Shown here: positions 1 through 8,061 of the stretch, one piece after another
Position numbering within the stretch: position 1 is the first letter of the stretch
Layout: each line of letters begins with the position of its first letter
Source of the DNA: Cetobacterium sp050033475
GTDB taxonomy: Bacteria > Fusobacteriota > Fusobacteriia > Fusobacteriales > Fusobacteriaceae
NCBI RefSeq assembly: GCF_050033475.1
Contig: NZ_CP188319.1
Coordinates: 1,302,001 to 1,366,000, forward strand
Direction of reading: 5' to 3'
Length of the DNA: 64,000 bases
Notes under the pieces: generated by a model
What the model was told of the DNA's origin: nothing
The model's input: the letters and a program-made list of their open reading frames with translations, nothing else
The model's database searches: none
Translations under genes and position numbers: made by a program

Positions 1-60
1 ACTATCAGAAATGAACTGTCCTTTAATCATTTAAGAATCCCACGACTTCAGTCGTGTGGA
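1..60. mobile_element. IS200/IS605-like element end (partial)
   Basis: The stretch ends in a hairpin (CACGACT, loop TCA, GTCGTG at about 41-57) preceded by TTTAAGAATCC and followed by GGAGTGTCAA. Subterminal hairpins of this form are typical of the right end of IS200/IS605 (TnpB-type) elements. No transposase or tnpB frame is visible in the 60 bases, so the element body, if present, lies outside the window. The hairpin abuts the stop of the next minus-strand gene and may also act as its terminator. Confidence 0.5.
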
Positions 61-63
61 GTG

Positions 64-1365
64 TCAATCCTTTCTTGTAATTTCTTCTTGAATTTCTTCT
101 CCTGCTTCAGAGGAAGAAGTACCCATTAAAATACTTACTATGGAATTTCTTGTTCTATCTTGCATAGATGGAATTTTATCAAAGTCGAATACATCTACTC
201 CGATACCTGAGGAAGTTTGAGCTAAAATATTATTTGTTAGGAATAATTCCCCAACTTTATTTTTATCAGCTTCGAAATCCGTACGAGGAAGTAAAAATTC
301 AGCTTCGTTTACATATCTAATACCAGCATCCTTAGAAGTTAACATTTTTAAAAGTTCAATTGTATATTCTTTTTCCTTACCTTTTAAAGTTCCAGACATC
401 ATATATGGACTTATAACCTGCATATCTTGATCTTTAAATTCTGGTTTTTCCTTAAAATAAGGGAATTTAGCAAATTTTATATTGGTATATACTGGAGTTT
501 TTTCAGGATCTGTGAAGGTAGAAATATTCCAAGGACCTGTGAAAACCATAGCAGCCTCTCCTGTTTTAAATTGAGTTGTAGCAATGTCGTTACTGATACC
601 AGGGGCAGATGGAGAAAAGGCACCTTTATCATTTAATACCTTGATAAATTCCAAAGTTTGAACAACTTCAGGATCAGTCCATTTTAATTCTCTAGAACCT
701 AATTTTTTAGCAGCATCAACACCTAGCCAACGGTAGAAAATTTGATTGTGAAGATGTCCAACAACATAGGTAGATTTAGCTCCAAGGGCTATTGGAATAA
801 TATTTATGGCATTTAATTTATCCACAGCAACTAAAAGTTCATCCCAAGTTTCAGGGAATTTTTCAATTCCAGCCTTTTTAAATAATTCTTCATTGTAATA
901 AACTCCCATTAATCCCTGTTCCATTGGGATGGCATAAACTCCCTCCTTCCCAGGAATTGTATAGTAATTTAAGGCACCTTTATTAAATCCATCTCCCCAT
1001 TCCTTGTCCTCAGTTAAAAGAGGTTTCATATCTGCCAATAAATTTGCATCAACATATTCACTTAGGTTTGCAACTCCTTGAATTCTAAAAATATTAGGCA
1101 AAGTTCCAGAGGCTAAATCTGTTTTTAATTTATTATTGAAGGAAGATTCGTCCCCTTGAGATTCATCAATAACCACAACATCTGGATGTTTTTCCTCAAA
1201 CTGGGAAATAATATCCTTATAAATTTTAACGGCATTGGAAGTTCCAGCCATTCTTGTTAACATTCTAATTTTTATTTTTCCATTGTCTTCGGCTTTTTCA
1301 CCACAGGCAACTAAGGCTAAACACACACCTAAAATACTTGTTAATTTTGCAAGTCTTTTTATCAT
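64..1365 (-). CDS. Sugar ABC transporter substrate-binding lipoprotein
   Basis: 433 residues. A lipoprotein signal with lipobox LVAC puts the acylated cysteine at residue 21. The rest reads as a type 1 extracellular solute-binding protein of the UgpB/MalE class, of the usual length for that family. It would capture a sugar outside the membrane and deliver it to an ABC permease that is not in the window (genes further downstream on the minus strand would lie left of position 1). It is the third gene of an aldolase-kinase-binding protein operon, 22 bases after the kinase, with ribosome site GGGAGG before ATG. The substrate is inferred from neighbours to be a deoxy-hexose such as L-fucose or L-rhamnose, or a glycoside of one. 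Confidence 0.85.
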   Translation of the reverse strand: MIKRLAKLTSILGVCLALVACGEKAEDNGKIKIRMLTRMAGTSNAVKIYKDIISQFEEKHPDVVVIDESQGDESSFNNKLKTDLASGTLPNIFRIQGVANLSEYVDANLLADMKPLLTEDKEWGDGFNKGALNYYTIPGKEGVYAIPMEQGLMGVYYNEELFKKAGIEKFPETWDELLVAVDKLNAINIIPIALGAKSTYVVGHLHNQIFYRWLGVDAAKKLGSRELKWTDPEVVQTLEFIKVLNDKGAFSPSAPGISNDIATTQFKTGEAAMVFTGPWNISTFTDPEKTPVYTNIKFAKFPYFKEKPEFKDQDMQVISPYMMSGTLKGKEKEYTIELLKMLTSKDAGIRYVNEAEFLLPRTDFEADKNKVGELFLTNNILAQTSSGIGVDVFDFDKIPSMQDRTRNSIVSILMGTSSSEAGEEIQEEITRKD

Positions 1366-1387
1366 AATTTCCTCCCATAGGTTATAA

Positions 1388-2722
1388 TTATTTTTTCAAT
1401 TGCATTAGGGCATTGCCAGTTACTGATGCTTCAATAGGTCCTAAGGAAATAGGACATTCTAAATATTTTTCAATGGTTTCAATTAAAAAACTATCCTGAT
1501 TTCCTCCACCCAGTAGGACAATGTTATTGATATTTTTATTGGATAGGGATTTAATAAGTTCTAAGGATTCTTTATATTTATTTCCTAAGCTGTTATAGGT
1601 TATTTTTAAAATATCTTCCTTGGAATTTATTTCCTGATTATATTTTTCAAAATATTTATTTTTAATTAAGGATTCCATGTTTTTACAATTTAAAAATTCC
1701 TCAGTAATTTCAATATATTCCTCCAGGGAAGATCTTTTTCCAAGGATTGGAAAATCTTCAAAATCGATATTTTCTCCCTGTTCTCTCCAGTGATTTCTTA
1801 AACTTTGTAATAACCAAGTTCCAACTATCATGGACATAAATCTTATTTTATTCCTAGCGGAACCTTCATTTACAAGACCTTTTTTAATTCCAAGGGAATT
1901 GGTTATGGCTCTATCTGTTTCAATTCCTAAAAGAGACCAAGTTCCATTGATTAAATATCCTGTTTCTTCATTTAATTTTGTAGAAAGGATGGCACAGGCT
2001 GAATCATGGCCAGGAACACAGACAACTTCAATATTTTTATTGAGATTTAATTCTTTTTTTATTTCTTCAGTTAATGAATAGTTAGTAGAGTTAGGATAGG
2101 TAAGTTCTCCCTTAATTTTCCAAGGAAGATTTAATTTTTGAAAAATAGTTTTTGACCAATTTCTTTCTTGAGCATTTAGTAGACCGGAGGTGGATGCAAT
2201 GGTGTATTCCCAGATTTTTTTTCCAGTTAAGTGATAAAAAATCAGATTGGGCATAAAGAGAAATTCTTGAGCACCATTTTCTAAAATATTTTCGTAATTT
2301 ATATCGTAATAAAGTTGATAGATGGAATTAAAGGAAAAATGTCCATTTCCACAGATTTCATAGTGATCTTCCATGGATATTTTTTCATGGACCTCCTGAA
2401 GAATTTTTTCTTCCATAGGGGTTCTATAGGATCTAGGATTTCTTAGAAGATTTCCATCCCTATCTAGCCAGCCATAGTCACAGCCCCAGGTGTCAATTCC
2501 AATGGATTGAATATTTTCATCTATTTCCAAAGCTTTTTTAATTCCAAATTTAATTTCTTTTAAAATATATGAAAAGTCCCAATAGGTCTTTTCATTTTCG
2601 AGGAGGGTTTTTGTAGGAAACCTATGAACCTCCTGAAGGTTTAAATTGTTATTATTATCATAGGTGGCAATAACAGCTCTTCCGCTAGAAGCACCTAAAT
2701 CTAAACATAAAACAGATTTCAT
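1388..2722 (-). CDS. rhaB: FGGY carbohydrate kinase, rhamnulokinase-like
   Basis: 444 residues, close to the usual rhamnulokinase length. The N-terminal phosphate loop DLGASSGRA (residues 7-15), the segment GIDTWGCDYG near residue 77, GHDSACAI near 239 and a C-terminal GGGNQD nucleotide motif are characteristic of the RhaB branch of FGGY kinases. The enzyme would phosphorylate L-rhamnulose or L-fuculose at the 1 position with ATP in the cytoplasm. It starts at ATG behind GAGGAGG, 10 bases after the aldolase stop, so the two are cotranscribed. Kinase and aldolase form the two-step route from ketose to dihydroxyacetone phosphate and lactaldehyde. Whether rhamnulose or fuculose is the true substrate cannot be settled here; no isomerase is in the window. 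Confidence 0.8.
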   Translation of the reverse strand: MKSVLCLDLGASSGRAVIATYDNNNNLNLQEVHRFPTKTLLENEKTYWDFSYILKEIKFGIKKALEIDENIQSIGIDTWGCDYGWLDRDGNLLRNPRSYRTPMEEKILQEVHEKISMEDHYEICGNGHFSFNSIYQLYYDINYENILENGAQEFLFMPNLIFYHLTGKKIWEYTIASTSGLLNAQERNWSKTIFQKLNLPWKIKGELTYPNSTNYSLTEEIKKELNLNKNIEVVCVPGHDSACAILSTKLNEETGYLINGTWSLLGIETDRAITNSLGIKKGLVNEGSARNKIRFMSMIVGTWLLQSLRNHWREQGENIDFEDFPILGKRSSLEEYIEITEEFLNCKNMESLIKNKYFEKYNQEINSKEDILKITYNSLGNKYKESLELIKSLSNKNINNIVLLGGGNQDSFLIETIEKYLECPISLGPIEASVTGNALMQLKK

Positions 2723-2732
2723 GAAACCTCCT

Positions 2733-3380
2733 CTATTTTACTTTTTTTCCATAGTCCTTAAATCTTTCAATCATATTGAAAATTTCTTCATCTTCAACAA
2801 TTACAGGTTCTCCCACAGAGGAGGCTAAAAGATAAAGATTGGAAATATACTCAACTTGACTTAGTACATTATAGGCCACAGAGATAGATTCTCCAACTGT
2901 GGTAATTCCATGGTTTGCCAGAAGACAGGCTCTGGAATTTTTCATGGTATTGAAGCAGTTGTGAGCCAGGGCAGAGGTCCCATAACTAGCGTAGTCAGCA
3001 CATCTAACTTCCTTATCCCCAGTGACAGCAATCATATAGTCAATGGCAGGAAGGGTTCTTCTTAAACAGGCCACGGCTGTGGAATATTTTGTATGACCAT
3101 GGATTACTGCATTTATTTCAGGTCTATTTCTATAGAATATTAGGTGCATTTCCAATTCACTACTTGGATTTTTTCCTTCAATGAGATTGCCGTCTAAATC
3201 CACAACAGAGATATCCTCAGGTTTTAATGTATGGTAGGGAATTCCTGTGGGAGAAATTGCAACAAGATTTTCCTCTCTATTATAAATACTTATATTACCA
3301 GCTGTTCCATTTGTAAGTTCCTCACTCAACATTTTCAAGGAGACTTCAATAACTTTTTCTCTAGTTTCTTTAATTTTCAC
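2733..3380 (-). CDS. fucA: Class II aldolase, L-fuculose-1-phosphate aldolase-like
   Basis: Read from a GTG at 3380 the protein has 215 residues, the size of E. coli FucA. A longer frame to ATG 3443 exists, but the GTG follows a GGGGGTAGAGAA ribosome site and the extra 21 residues look non-homologous. Zinc-site residues are visible: Glu75 (in PSSE), His94 and His96 (IHGHTKYS) and His157 (ANHGITT), matching the FucA metal ligands. It splits a ketose 1-phosphate to dihydroxyacetone phosphate plus lactaldehyde. It is the first gene of the minus-strand operon, downstream of a palindromic operator and divergent from a LacI-type regulator. Confidence 0.82.
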   Translation of the reverse strand: MKIKETREKVIEVSLKMLSEELTNGTAGNISIYNREENLVAISPTGIPYHTLKPEDISVVDLDGNLIEGKNPSSELEMHLIFYRNRPEINAVIHGHTKYSTAVACLRRTLPAIDYMIAVTGDKEVRCADYASYGTSALAHNCFNTMKNSRACLLANHGITTVGESISVAYNVLSQVEYISNLYLLASSVGEPVIVEDEEIFNMIERFKDYGKKVK

Positions 3381-3497
3381 TTCTCTACCCCCAATTTTAA
3401 AACAAAATGTTTTTATATCTAACTTTTGATTTCTAATAACCATATATACTTTATTTTAAGAGGCAAATCAACATATAAAATATATATTTATCCACTT

Positions 3498-3521
3498 TTT
3501 TACGCAAAAATTTGCGTAAAA
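3498..3521. promoter_or_regulatory. Palindromic operator between fucA-like operon and LacI regulator
   Basis: Perfect 11-base arms (TTTTACGCAAA and TTTGCGTAAAA) are separated by AA. It sits in the 177-base divergent intergenic region. Size and position fit a binding site for the adjacent LacI-family protein, controlling both directions; that assignment is inferred. Confidence 0.65.
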
Positions 3522-3620
3522 TTTATAATTTTATTTGCTTATTAAATATTGACTTTTTTTTAAATGAAGTATACTCAAAGGGAGAAGATAAAGTTATTTT
3601 TTTCGTAGAGAGGTGAAAAT

Positions 3621-4604
3621 ATGAAATTGAAAAAAATTGCAGAGGCAGCTAATACGTCTATTTCAACTGTCTCTAGAGTTTTAAATAATAAAGATGGAGT
3701 TGGAAAAGAGAAGAGAGATTTAATAGAAAAACTTTTAATAGAGAATGGATTTTACAATAAGGCTTATAAAATAGCCAATGATATTAAAAGAATTGCCGTA
3801 GTTGTTCCAGATTTAAAAAATCCATTTTTTTCTGAAATTGTAAAGAAGATAACTGAAGTGGCTAGAAAAAATTCCTATCAAGTTTTAATTTTTGATACGG
3901 ATGAAAATTTTAAAAATGAAACCTCCTCCATAGATTCCATAATTAAATCCAATATAGCAGGGGTAATTATGTGTATTTCTGGGGGATCTCAATCGGAAAA
4001 AAATCTTAGAAAATTAGAAGAGTATTCTCTACCCTTTGTACTTTTTGATAGGGAGTTGGATTTTTATTATGATGGAGTTTTTCTAGATGATTTCAAGGCG
4101 GGATATTTAGCCACAGAGGCCTTAATAAGAGAAAATCATAAAAATATAGGAATTTTAGTTGGAAAATTTAAACATAAGAATATGTATAATAGATACTTAG
4201 GTTATTGTCATGCTTTGAAATATTATAATTTAAAAGTTGATGAAAGTTTAGTTTATGAAATAGATTTAGAAATAGAGGATGGTTATGAAGTAGCTAAGGA
4301 TATTTTTTCTAAGAAAAAAAATATATCTGGAATTTTTTCCTGTAGTAATTTAATAACTTTAGGATTTATTAAATATCAAAGGGAAGTGGAAAGAAATAGA
4401 CAGATTTCAATTATAGGATTTGATAATCCAGATTATTTCAATATATTGGATCTAAATATAAGTTGTATTTCTAGATCTATCTCTGAAATTGGTGAAATTG
4501 CTGGAAGAATGTTATTTAAAAAAATGGAGGGAAGTGCTAAGCATACTCAAAAGATAATAATAAGTCCAGAGTTGAAATTGAAGGGATCAGAAAAAATAAA
4601 ATAA
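3621..4604 (+). CDS. LacI-family transcriptional regulator
   Basis: 327 residues. The N-terminal helix-turn-helix (residues 1-25; KKIAEAANTSISTVSRVLN) is the LacI-type DNA-binding domain, and the rest is a periplasmic-binding-protein-like sugar sensor ending in the SISEIGEIAGRML segment usual for the family. Start ATG follows GAGAGGTGAAAAT. It is divergent from the aldolase-kinase-binding protein operon and is the likely local repressor, releasing the palindrome at 3498-3521 when its sugar effector binds. A candidate promoter (TTGACT near 3549, TATACT at 3570) has a short 15-base spacer. The effector is unknown. Confidence 0.88.
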   Translation: MKLKKIAEAANTSISTVSRVLNNKDGVGKEKRDLIEKLLIENGFYNKAYKIANDIKRIAVVVPDLKNPFFSEIVKKITEVARKNSYQVLIFDTDENFKNETSSIDSIIKSNIAGVIMCISGGSQSEKNLRKLEEYSLPFVLFDRELDFYYDGVFLDDFKAGYLATEALIRENHKNIGILVGKFKHKNMYNRYLGYCHALKYYNLKVDESLVYEIDLEIEDGYEVAKDIFSKKKNISGIFSCSNLITLGFIKYQREVERNRQISIIGFDNPDYFNILDLNISCISRSISEIGEIAGRMLFKKMEGSAKHTQKIIISPELKLKGSEKIK

Positions 4605-4609
4605 AAATA

Positions 4610-4638
4610 TTGACATTTAAAAATAAATACTATATTAT
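4610..4638 (+). promoter_or_regulatory. Promoter of the ilvE leader
   Basis: TTGACA at 4610-4615 and TATTAT at 4633-4638 are separated by exactly 17 bases, a good sigma-70-type promoter. It begins six bases after the LacI gene stop, so transcription would start near 4645, just ahead of the leader peptide ribosome site. Confidence 0.75.
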
Positions 4639-4671
4639 CTGTCTAATAAAAAATACAAAAGGAGTAAAATT

Positions 4672-4731
4672 ATGAACAAATTCAAATGGACTTTAATTAT
4701 AATAATTTTAATAATTAGCTTCTTGGTTTGA
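4672..4731 (+). CDS. ilvE leader peptide (branched-chain attenuator peptide)
   Basis: A 19-residue ORF, MNKFKWTLIIIILIISFLV, starts eight bases after AGGAG. Ten of its last twelve residues are Ile, Leu or Val (six Ile, three Leu, one Val), and it lies between a strong promoter and a terminator upstream of ilvE. That is the textbook composition of a branched-chain amino-acid attenuator peptide, as known for ilv leaders of gamma-proteobacteria. It is too short for standard gene calling. It could also be read as a chance hydrophobic ORF, but composition, ribosome site and position together argue against that. Confidence 0.8.
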   Translation: MNKFKWTLIIIILIISFLV

Positions 4732-4792
4732 ATTTAGTAGATAATTTCTTCTAAAATTTCAAGCCTTATTTTGTTACAAAATATAAGGCTTG
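4725..4792 (+). promoter_or_regulatory. Alternative hairpins of the ilvE attenuator
   Basis: CAAGCCTTAT (4760-4769) pairs perfectly with ATAAGGCTTG (4783-4792). A competing 8-base pairing joins the end of the leader ORF, GGTTTGAA (4725-4732), to TTCAAGCC (4758-4765) with one G-U pair. AAGGCTTG (4785-4792) can also pair with CAAGCTTT in the terminator's 3' arm. These mutually exclusive helices are what ribosome-position-controlled attenuation needs; which state reads through was not computed. Confidence 0.6.
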
Positions 4793-4809
4793 AGCAAATA
4801 GGTAAGGAT

Positions 4810-4844
4810 AAAAGCTTGGGTCTTAGGATTCAAGCTTTTTTTTT
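4810..4844 (+). terminator. Intrinsic terminator ahead of ilvE (attenuator)
   Basis: AAAAGCTTG (4810-4818) pairs with CAAGCTTTT (4831-4839), extendable to about 13 pairs with G-U wobbles and a four-base loop, followed by a run of about nine T. It lies 26 bases before the ilvE start and after the leader peptide, so it acts as an attenuator of ilvE, not as the end of an mRNA. Confidence 0.8.
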
Positions 4845-4869
4845 ATAAAAAATTAGGGGAGGAATATAA

Positions 4870-5793
4870 ATGATTAATACGCAAAAGATTTGGTTCAATG
4901 GAGAAATGAAAGATCATGATGAGGCAAAGGTTCATGTATTATCCCATGTATTACATTATGGTTCAGGTTGTTTTGAAGGGATTAGAATGTATAAATTATC
5001 CAATGGAAAATCTGGTATTTTTAGATTAAAAGAACATGTGGATAGACTATTTGATTCTTGTAAAATTTATAGAATGGAAATTCCATATTCAAAGGAAGAA
5101 ATAATGAAAGGAATTATAGAAACCTTAAAAGCTAATAGATTGGAAAGTGGATATATAAGACCTTTAATTTTTAGGGGATATAATCAATTGGGAGTTAATC
5201 CTTTAAATAATCCTGTGGAAACTATGATAGCAGCTTGGGAATGGGGAGCCTATTTAGGAGAGGAAGGATTAGAAAATGGAATTAAAGTATGTGTTTCTTC
5301 TTGGAGAAGACCGGCACCAAATACTTTACCAAGTTTGGCCAAGGCCAGTGGAAATTATTTAAGTTCTCAACTTATAAAAATGGAAGCTTTAGAATTAGGA
5401 TTTCAAGAGGGAATTGCCTTAGATTATAGTGGAAATATAAGTGAAGGAAGTGGAGAAAATATTTTTTTAGTAAAGAATGATGAATTGCTAACACCGCCAA
5501 TGGGGTCCTCTTCCTTAGGAGGGATAACTAGAGATGTAGTTTTAAAAATTGCAGAGGATTTAAAAATTCCTGTTCGATTTGAAATAATACCTAGAGAATT
5601 TTTATATTTAGCTGATGAAATATTTTTAACAGGAACAGCAGCAGAAATTACACCAGTTAGTTCTGTTGATAATTTAAAAGTGGGAAAAGGAAGGGCTGGA
5701 GAAATTACGAAGTTACTACAAAGGGAATTTTTTAAAATTGTAAAGGGAGAGAATAAAAAATATGAGAGTTGGTTGACGGTATTAGAAAAATAA
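4870..5793 (+). CDS. ilvE: Branched-chain amino-acid aminotransferase
   Basis: 307 residues, standard length for a class IV PLP aminotransferase. The segments [11 protein letters not shown] (near 30), [11 protein letters not shown] with the likely PLP lysine near residue 160, [12 protein letters not shown] and GTAAEITPV closely follow E. coli IlvE. It interconverts Leu, Ile and Val with their 2-oxo acids using glutamate/2-oxoglutarate in the cytoplasm, in synthesis or in fermentative breakdown. Start ATG follows GGGGAGG. The upstream leader and terminator indicate control by branched-chain amino-acid supply. No other ilv or leu genes are nearby; cstA follows after 17 bases, so the two share a transcript. 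Confidence 0.95.
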   Translation: MINTQKIWFNGEMKDHDEAKVHVLSHVLHYGSGCFEGIRMYKLSNGKSGIFRLKEHVDRLFDSCKIYRMEIPYSKEEIMKGIIETLKANRLESGYIRPLIFRGYNQLGVNPLNNPVETMIAAWEWGAYLGEEGLENGIKVCVSSWRRPAPNTLPSLAKASGNYLSSQLIKMEALELGFQEGIALDYSGNISEGSGENIFLVKNDELLTPPMGSSSLGGITRDVVLKIAEDLKIPVRFEIIPREFLYLADEIFLTGTAAEITPVSSVDNLKVGKGRAGEITKLLQREFFKIVKGENKKYESWLTVLEK

Positions 5794-5810
5794 AAAGGGA
5801 TGGTGGTTAA

Positions 5811-7223
5811 ATGAAGAGTTATTTTCTGGGAGTTGTGATTTTATTTTTAGGATATTTTACCTATGGAAAATATTTAGAGAAAAATTTTGGTGTGGATTCT
5901 AGATTGACTCCTGCTAAGGAATTAGAGGATGGAGTAGATTTTGTAAGTTTATCTTGGTGGAAGAATCTTTTAGTTCAATTTCTAAATATAGCAGGATTAG
6001 GACCAATAACAGGGGCAGTGGCAGGAGCCATGTGGGGAACTTCTTCATTTCTTTGGATAGTTTTTGGAACTATTTTTGCAGGAGCAGTTCATGATTATTA
6101 TATGGGAATGATATCTATGAGAAATAATGGAGAAAATGTTCAAGAACTTGTAGGAAAATATTTAGGGAAAAAAATGAAAATGCTTGTTAAATATTTTTTA
6201 GTTTTGCTTTTAATAATAGTGGGAGTAGCTTTTATTACAGGACCAGGAGAAATTTTACAATCATTCACAGGAATAAATAAAAATTACTGGATTGGAGCCA
6301 TAGTAATTTACTATCTTGTGGCAACACTTTTACCCATAGATAAAATCATAGGAAGAATATATCCGATATTTGGTGCCTCTTTAATTTTAATGATGTTTCT
6401 TTTAATAGGAGCAATGATTTATAAGGGGGTTCAAATTCCAGAAATAACTTTAGAAAATTTACATCCACAAAAATTACCAATTTTTCCATATATGTTTGTA
6501 ATTATATCCTGTGGAGCGATTTCAGGTTTTCACTCAACACAATCTGTATTAGTTGCTAGATGTATTGAGGATGAATATCATGGAAGAAAGGCTTTCATGG
6601 GAGCTATGTATATGGAGGGATTTGTGGCATTGACATGGGCTGCCATTTCTCTAGGTTTTTTTAATGGAGTGGAAGGACTGATGGCTAGTGGAGGAGGGAT
6701 GGTAGCAGTAAGTAAGGTTATCACAGGACTTTTAGGAAAATATGGAATGGTATTTACTCTTTTTGGATTAATCGCTTTGCCAATAACTACTGGAGATACA
6801 GCCTTTAGAAGTGCTAGAATAACCATAGGTGAAATTTTAAATTATGATCAGAAACCATTAAAAAATAGATTGTTAGTAGCTTTACCAATATTTCTTTTAG
6901 CAGGATTTTTTTCAAAATTTGGATTCAATGTTCTTTGGACATATGTTGCTTCAACTAATCAGTTATTGGCGACCTTAGGATTATGGACCTGTGTATTTTA
7001 TTTAAAGAAAGAAGGAAAAAATTATTGGATTCCTGGGATCCCTGCATGTTTTATGACTGCTATGATAAGTACTTATTTTTTAGTTTCTCCAGAGTGGATA
7101 GGAATAAAAAATATAAATTTAGCCTACGGAATGGGGATTTTTATATTTTTCTTTGGAATTATTTTTATAAATTTTGAAAAAACTCTAAAAAATATCTCCC
7201 AGAAAGGATATAATAAGATATAA
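5811..7223 (+). CDS. cstA: CstA-family peptide/pyruvate transporter
   Basis: 470 residues and strongly hydrophobic throughout. The block NIAGLGPITGAVAGAMWG followed by IVFGTIFAGAVHDY (residues 60-95) is the CstA signature, and later GDTAFRSARI is also conserved. It is of the short CstA form (E. coli CstA is about 700 residues). Members take up peptides or pyruvate across the cytoplasmic membrane. Its place directly behind ilvE (17 bases) and before proC suggests import linked to amino-acid metabolism and possible regulation by the ilvE attenuator. The substrate here is unproven. Confidence 0.88.
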   Translation: MKSYFLGVVILFLGYFTYGKYLEKNFGVDSRLTPAKELEDGVDFVSLSWWKNLLVQFLNIAGLGPITGAVAGAMWGTSSFLWIVFGTIFAGAVHDYYMGMISMRNNGENVQELVGKYLGKKMKMLVKYFLVLLLIIVGVAFITGPGEILQSFTGINKNYWIGAIVIYYLVATLLPIDKIIGRIYPIFGASLILMMFLLIGAMIYKGVQIPEITLENLHPQKLPIFPYMFVIISCGAISGFHSTQSVLVARCIEDEYHGRKAFMGAMYMEGFVALTWAAISLGFFNGVEGLMASGGGMVAVSKVITGLLGKYGMVFTLFGLIALPITTGDTAFRSARITIGEILNYDQKPLKNRLLVALPIFLLAGFFSKFGFNVLWTYVASTNQLLATLGLWTCVFYLKKEGKNYWIPGIPACFMTAMISTYFLVSPEWIGIKNINLAYGMGIFIFFFGIIFINFEKTLKNISQKGYNKI

Positions 7224-7248
7224 GTATATTGTAGAATGGGAGGAGTTT

Positions 7249-8049
7249 ATGAATAAAATAATAGGATTCATAGGTGCAGGAAATATGGGAACAGCCATGG
7301 CTGGAGGTATGATTAAATCTGGAGTTATAAGAAAAGAAAATATTATATTCTCTGATGTGAATGAGAAATCCTTAGAAAAAGTAAAAAATAATTTAGGAGT
7401 AGAAATTACCACTGATAATATAGAGGTTGGATCAAAGGCAGATATAATAATATTAGCTGTGAAACCTAATTTATATAAGAAGGTAATAGATGAGATAAAT
7501 GATTCTATTAAGGATAGTGCAATAATAATAAGTATTGCTGCTGGAATTACAGTTTTAAATATAGAAAATTATTTTGGAAGAGAAATAAAATTAGCAAGAA
7601 CTATGCCAAATACACCGGCTTTAGTAAATGAGGGAATGACAGCCTTAATGCCAAATAATAAATTATCCTCTGAGGAAATAGAAGAAATAAAAATGCTTCT
7701 AGGAACTTTTGGTAAGGTAGAGATAGTTGAAGAAAAAATGATTGATAGTGTTATAGCTGTAAGTGGTTCTTCCCCAGCCTATGTATTTATGTTAATTGAA
7801 GCCATGGGAGATGCTGGAGTTTTAGAGGGAATGCCTAGAGATAAAGCCTATGCCATGGCAGCTCAAGCAGTTTTAGGTGCAGCAAAAATGGTATTAGAAA
7901 CAGGAATTCATCCAGGACAATTGAAGGATATGGTTTGTTCTCCAGGGGGAACAACAATAGAAGCTGTGGCAAAATTAGAGGAAAAAGGATTTAAATCTGC
8001 AGTGATTGAAGCCATGAGAGTTTGTGCAGATAAGTCTAAGAAAATGTAA
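7249..8049 (+). CDS. proC: Pyrroline-5-carboxylate reductase
   Basis: 266 residues, typical for ProC. The N-terminal Rossmann motif GFIGAGNMGTAMAGG (residues 5-19), the central RTMPNTPALVNEGMT, GSSPAYVFMLIEAMGDAGV and the C-terminal SPGGTTIEA block are all family hallmarks. It reduces 1-pyrroline-5-carboxylate to proline with NAD(P)H, the last step of proline synthesis. The ATG follows GGGAGGAG and lies 26 bases after cstA, so it probably belongs to the ilvE-cstA transcript. proA and proB are not in the window. Confidence 0.95.
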   Translation: MNKIIGFIGAGNMGTAMAGGMIKSGVIRKENIIFSDVNEKSLEKVKNNLGVEITTDNIEVGSKADIIILAVKPNLYKKVIDEINDSIKDSAIIISIAAGITVLNIENYFGREIKLARTMPNTPALVNEGMTALMPNNKLSSEEIEEIKMLLGTFGKVEIVEEKMIDSVIAVSGSSPAYVFMLIEAMGDAGVLEGMPRDKAYAMAAQAVLGAAKMVLETGIHPGQLKDMVCSPGGTTIEAVAKLEEKGFKSAVIEAMRVCADKSKKM

Positions 8050-8061
8050 TAGGTAAAGAAA

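Noticed and set aside
4740..4850. T-box riboswitch upstream of ilvE
   Set aside because: No conserved T-box bulge (TGG-containing AGGGTGGNACCGCG) or specifier stem is present; an Ile/Leu-rich leader ORF explains the region better.
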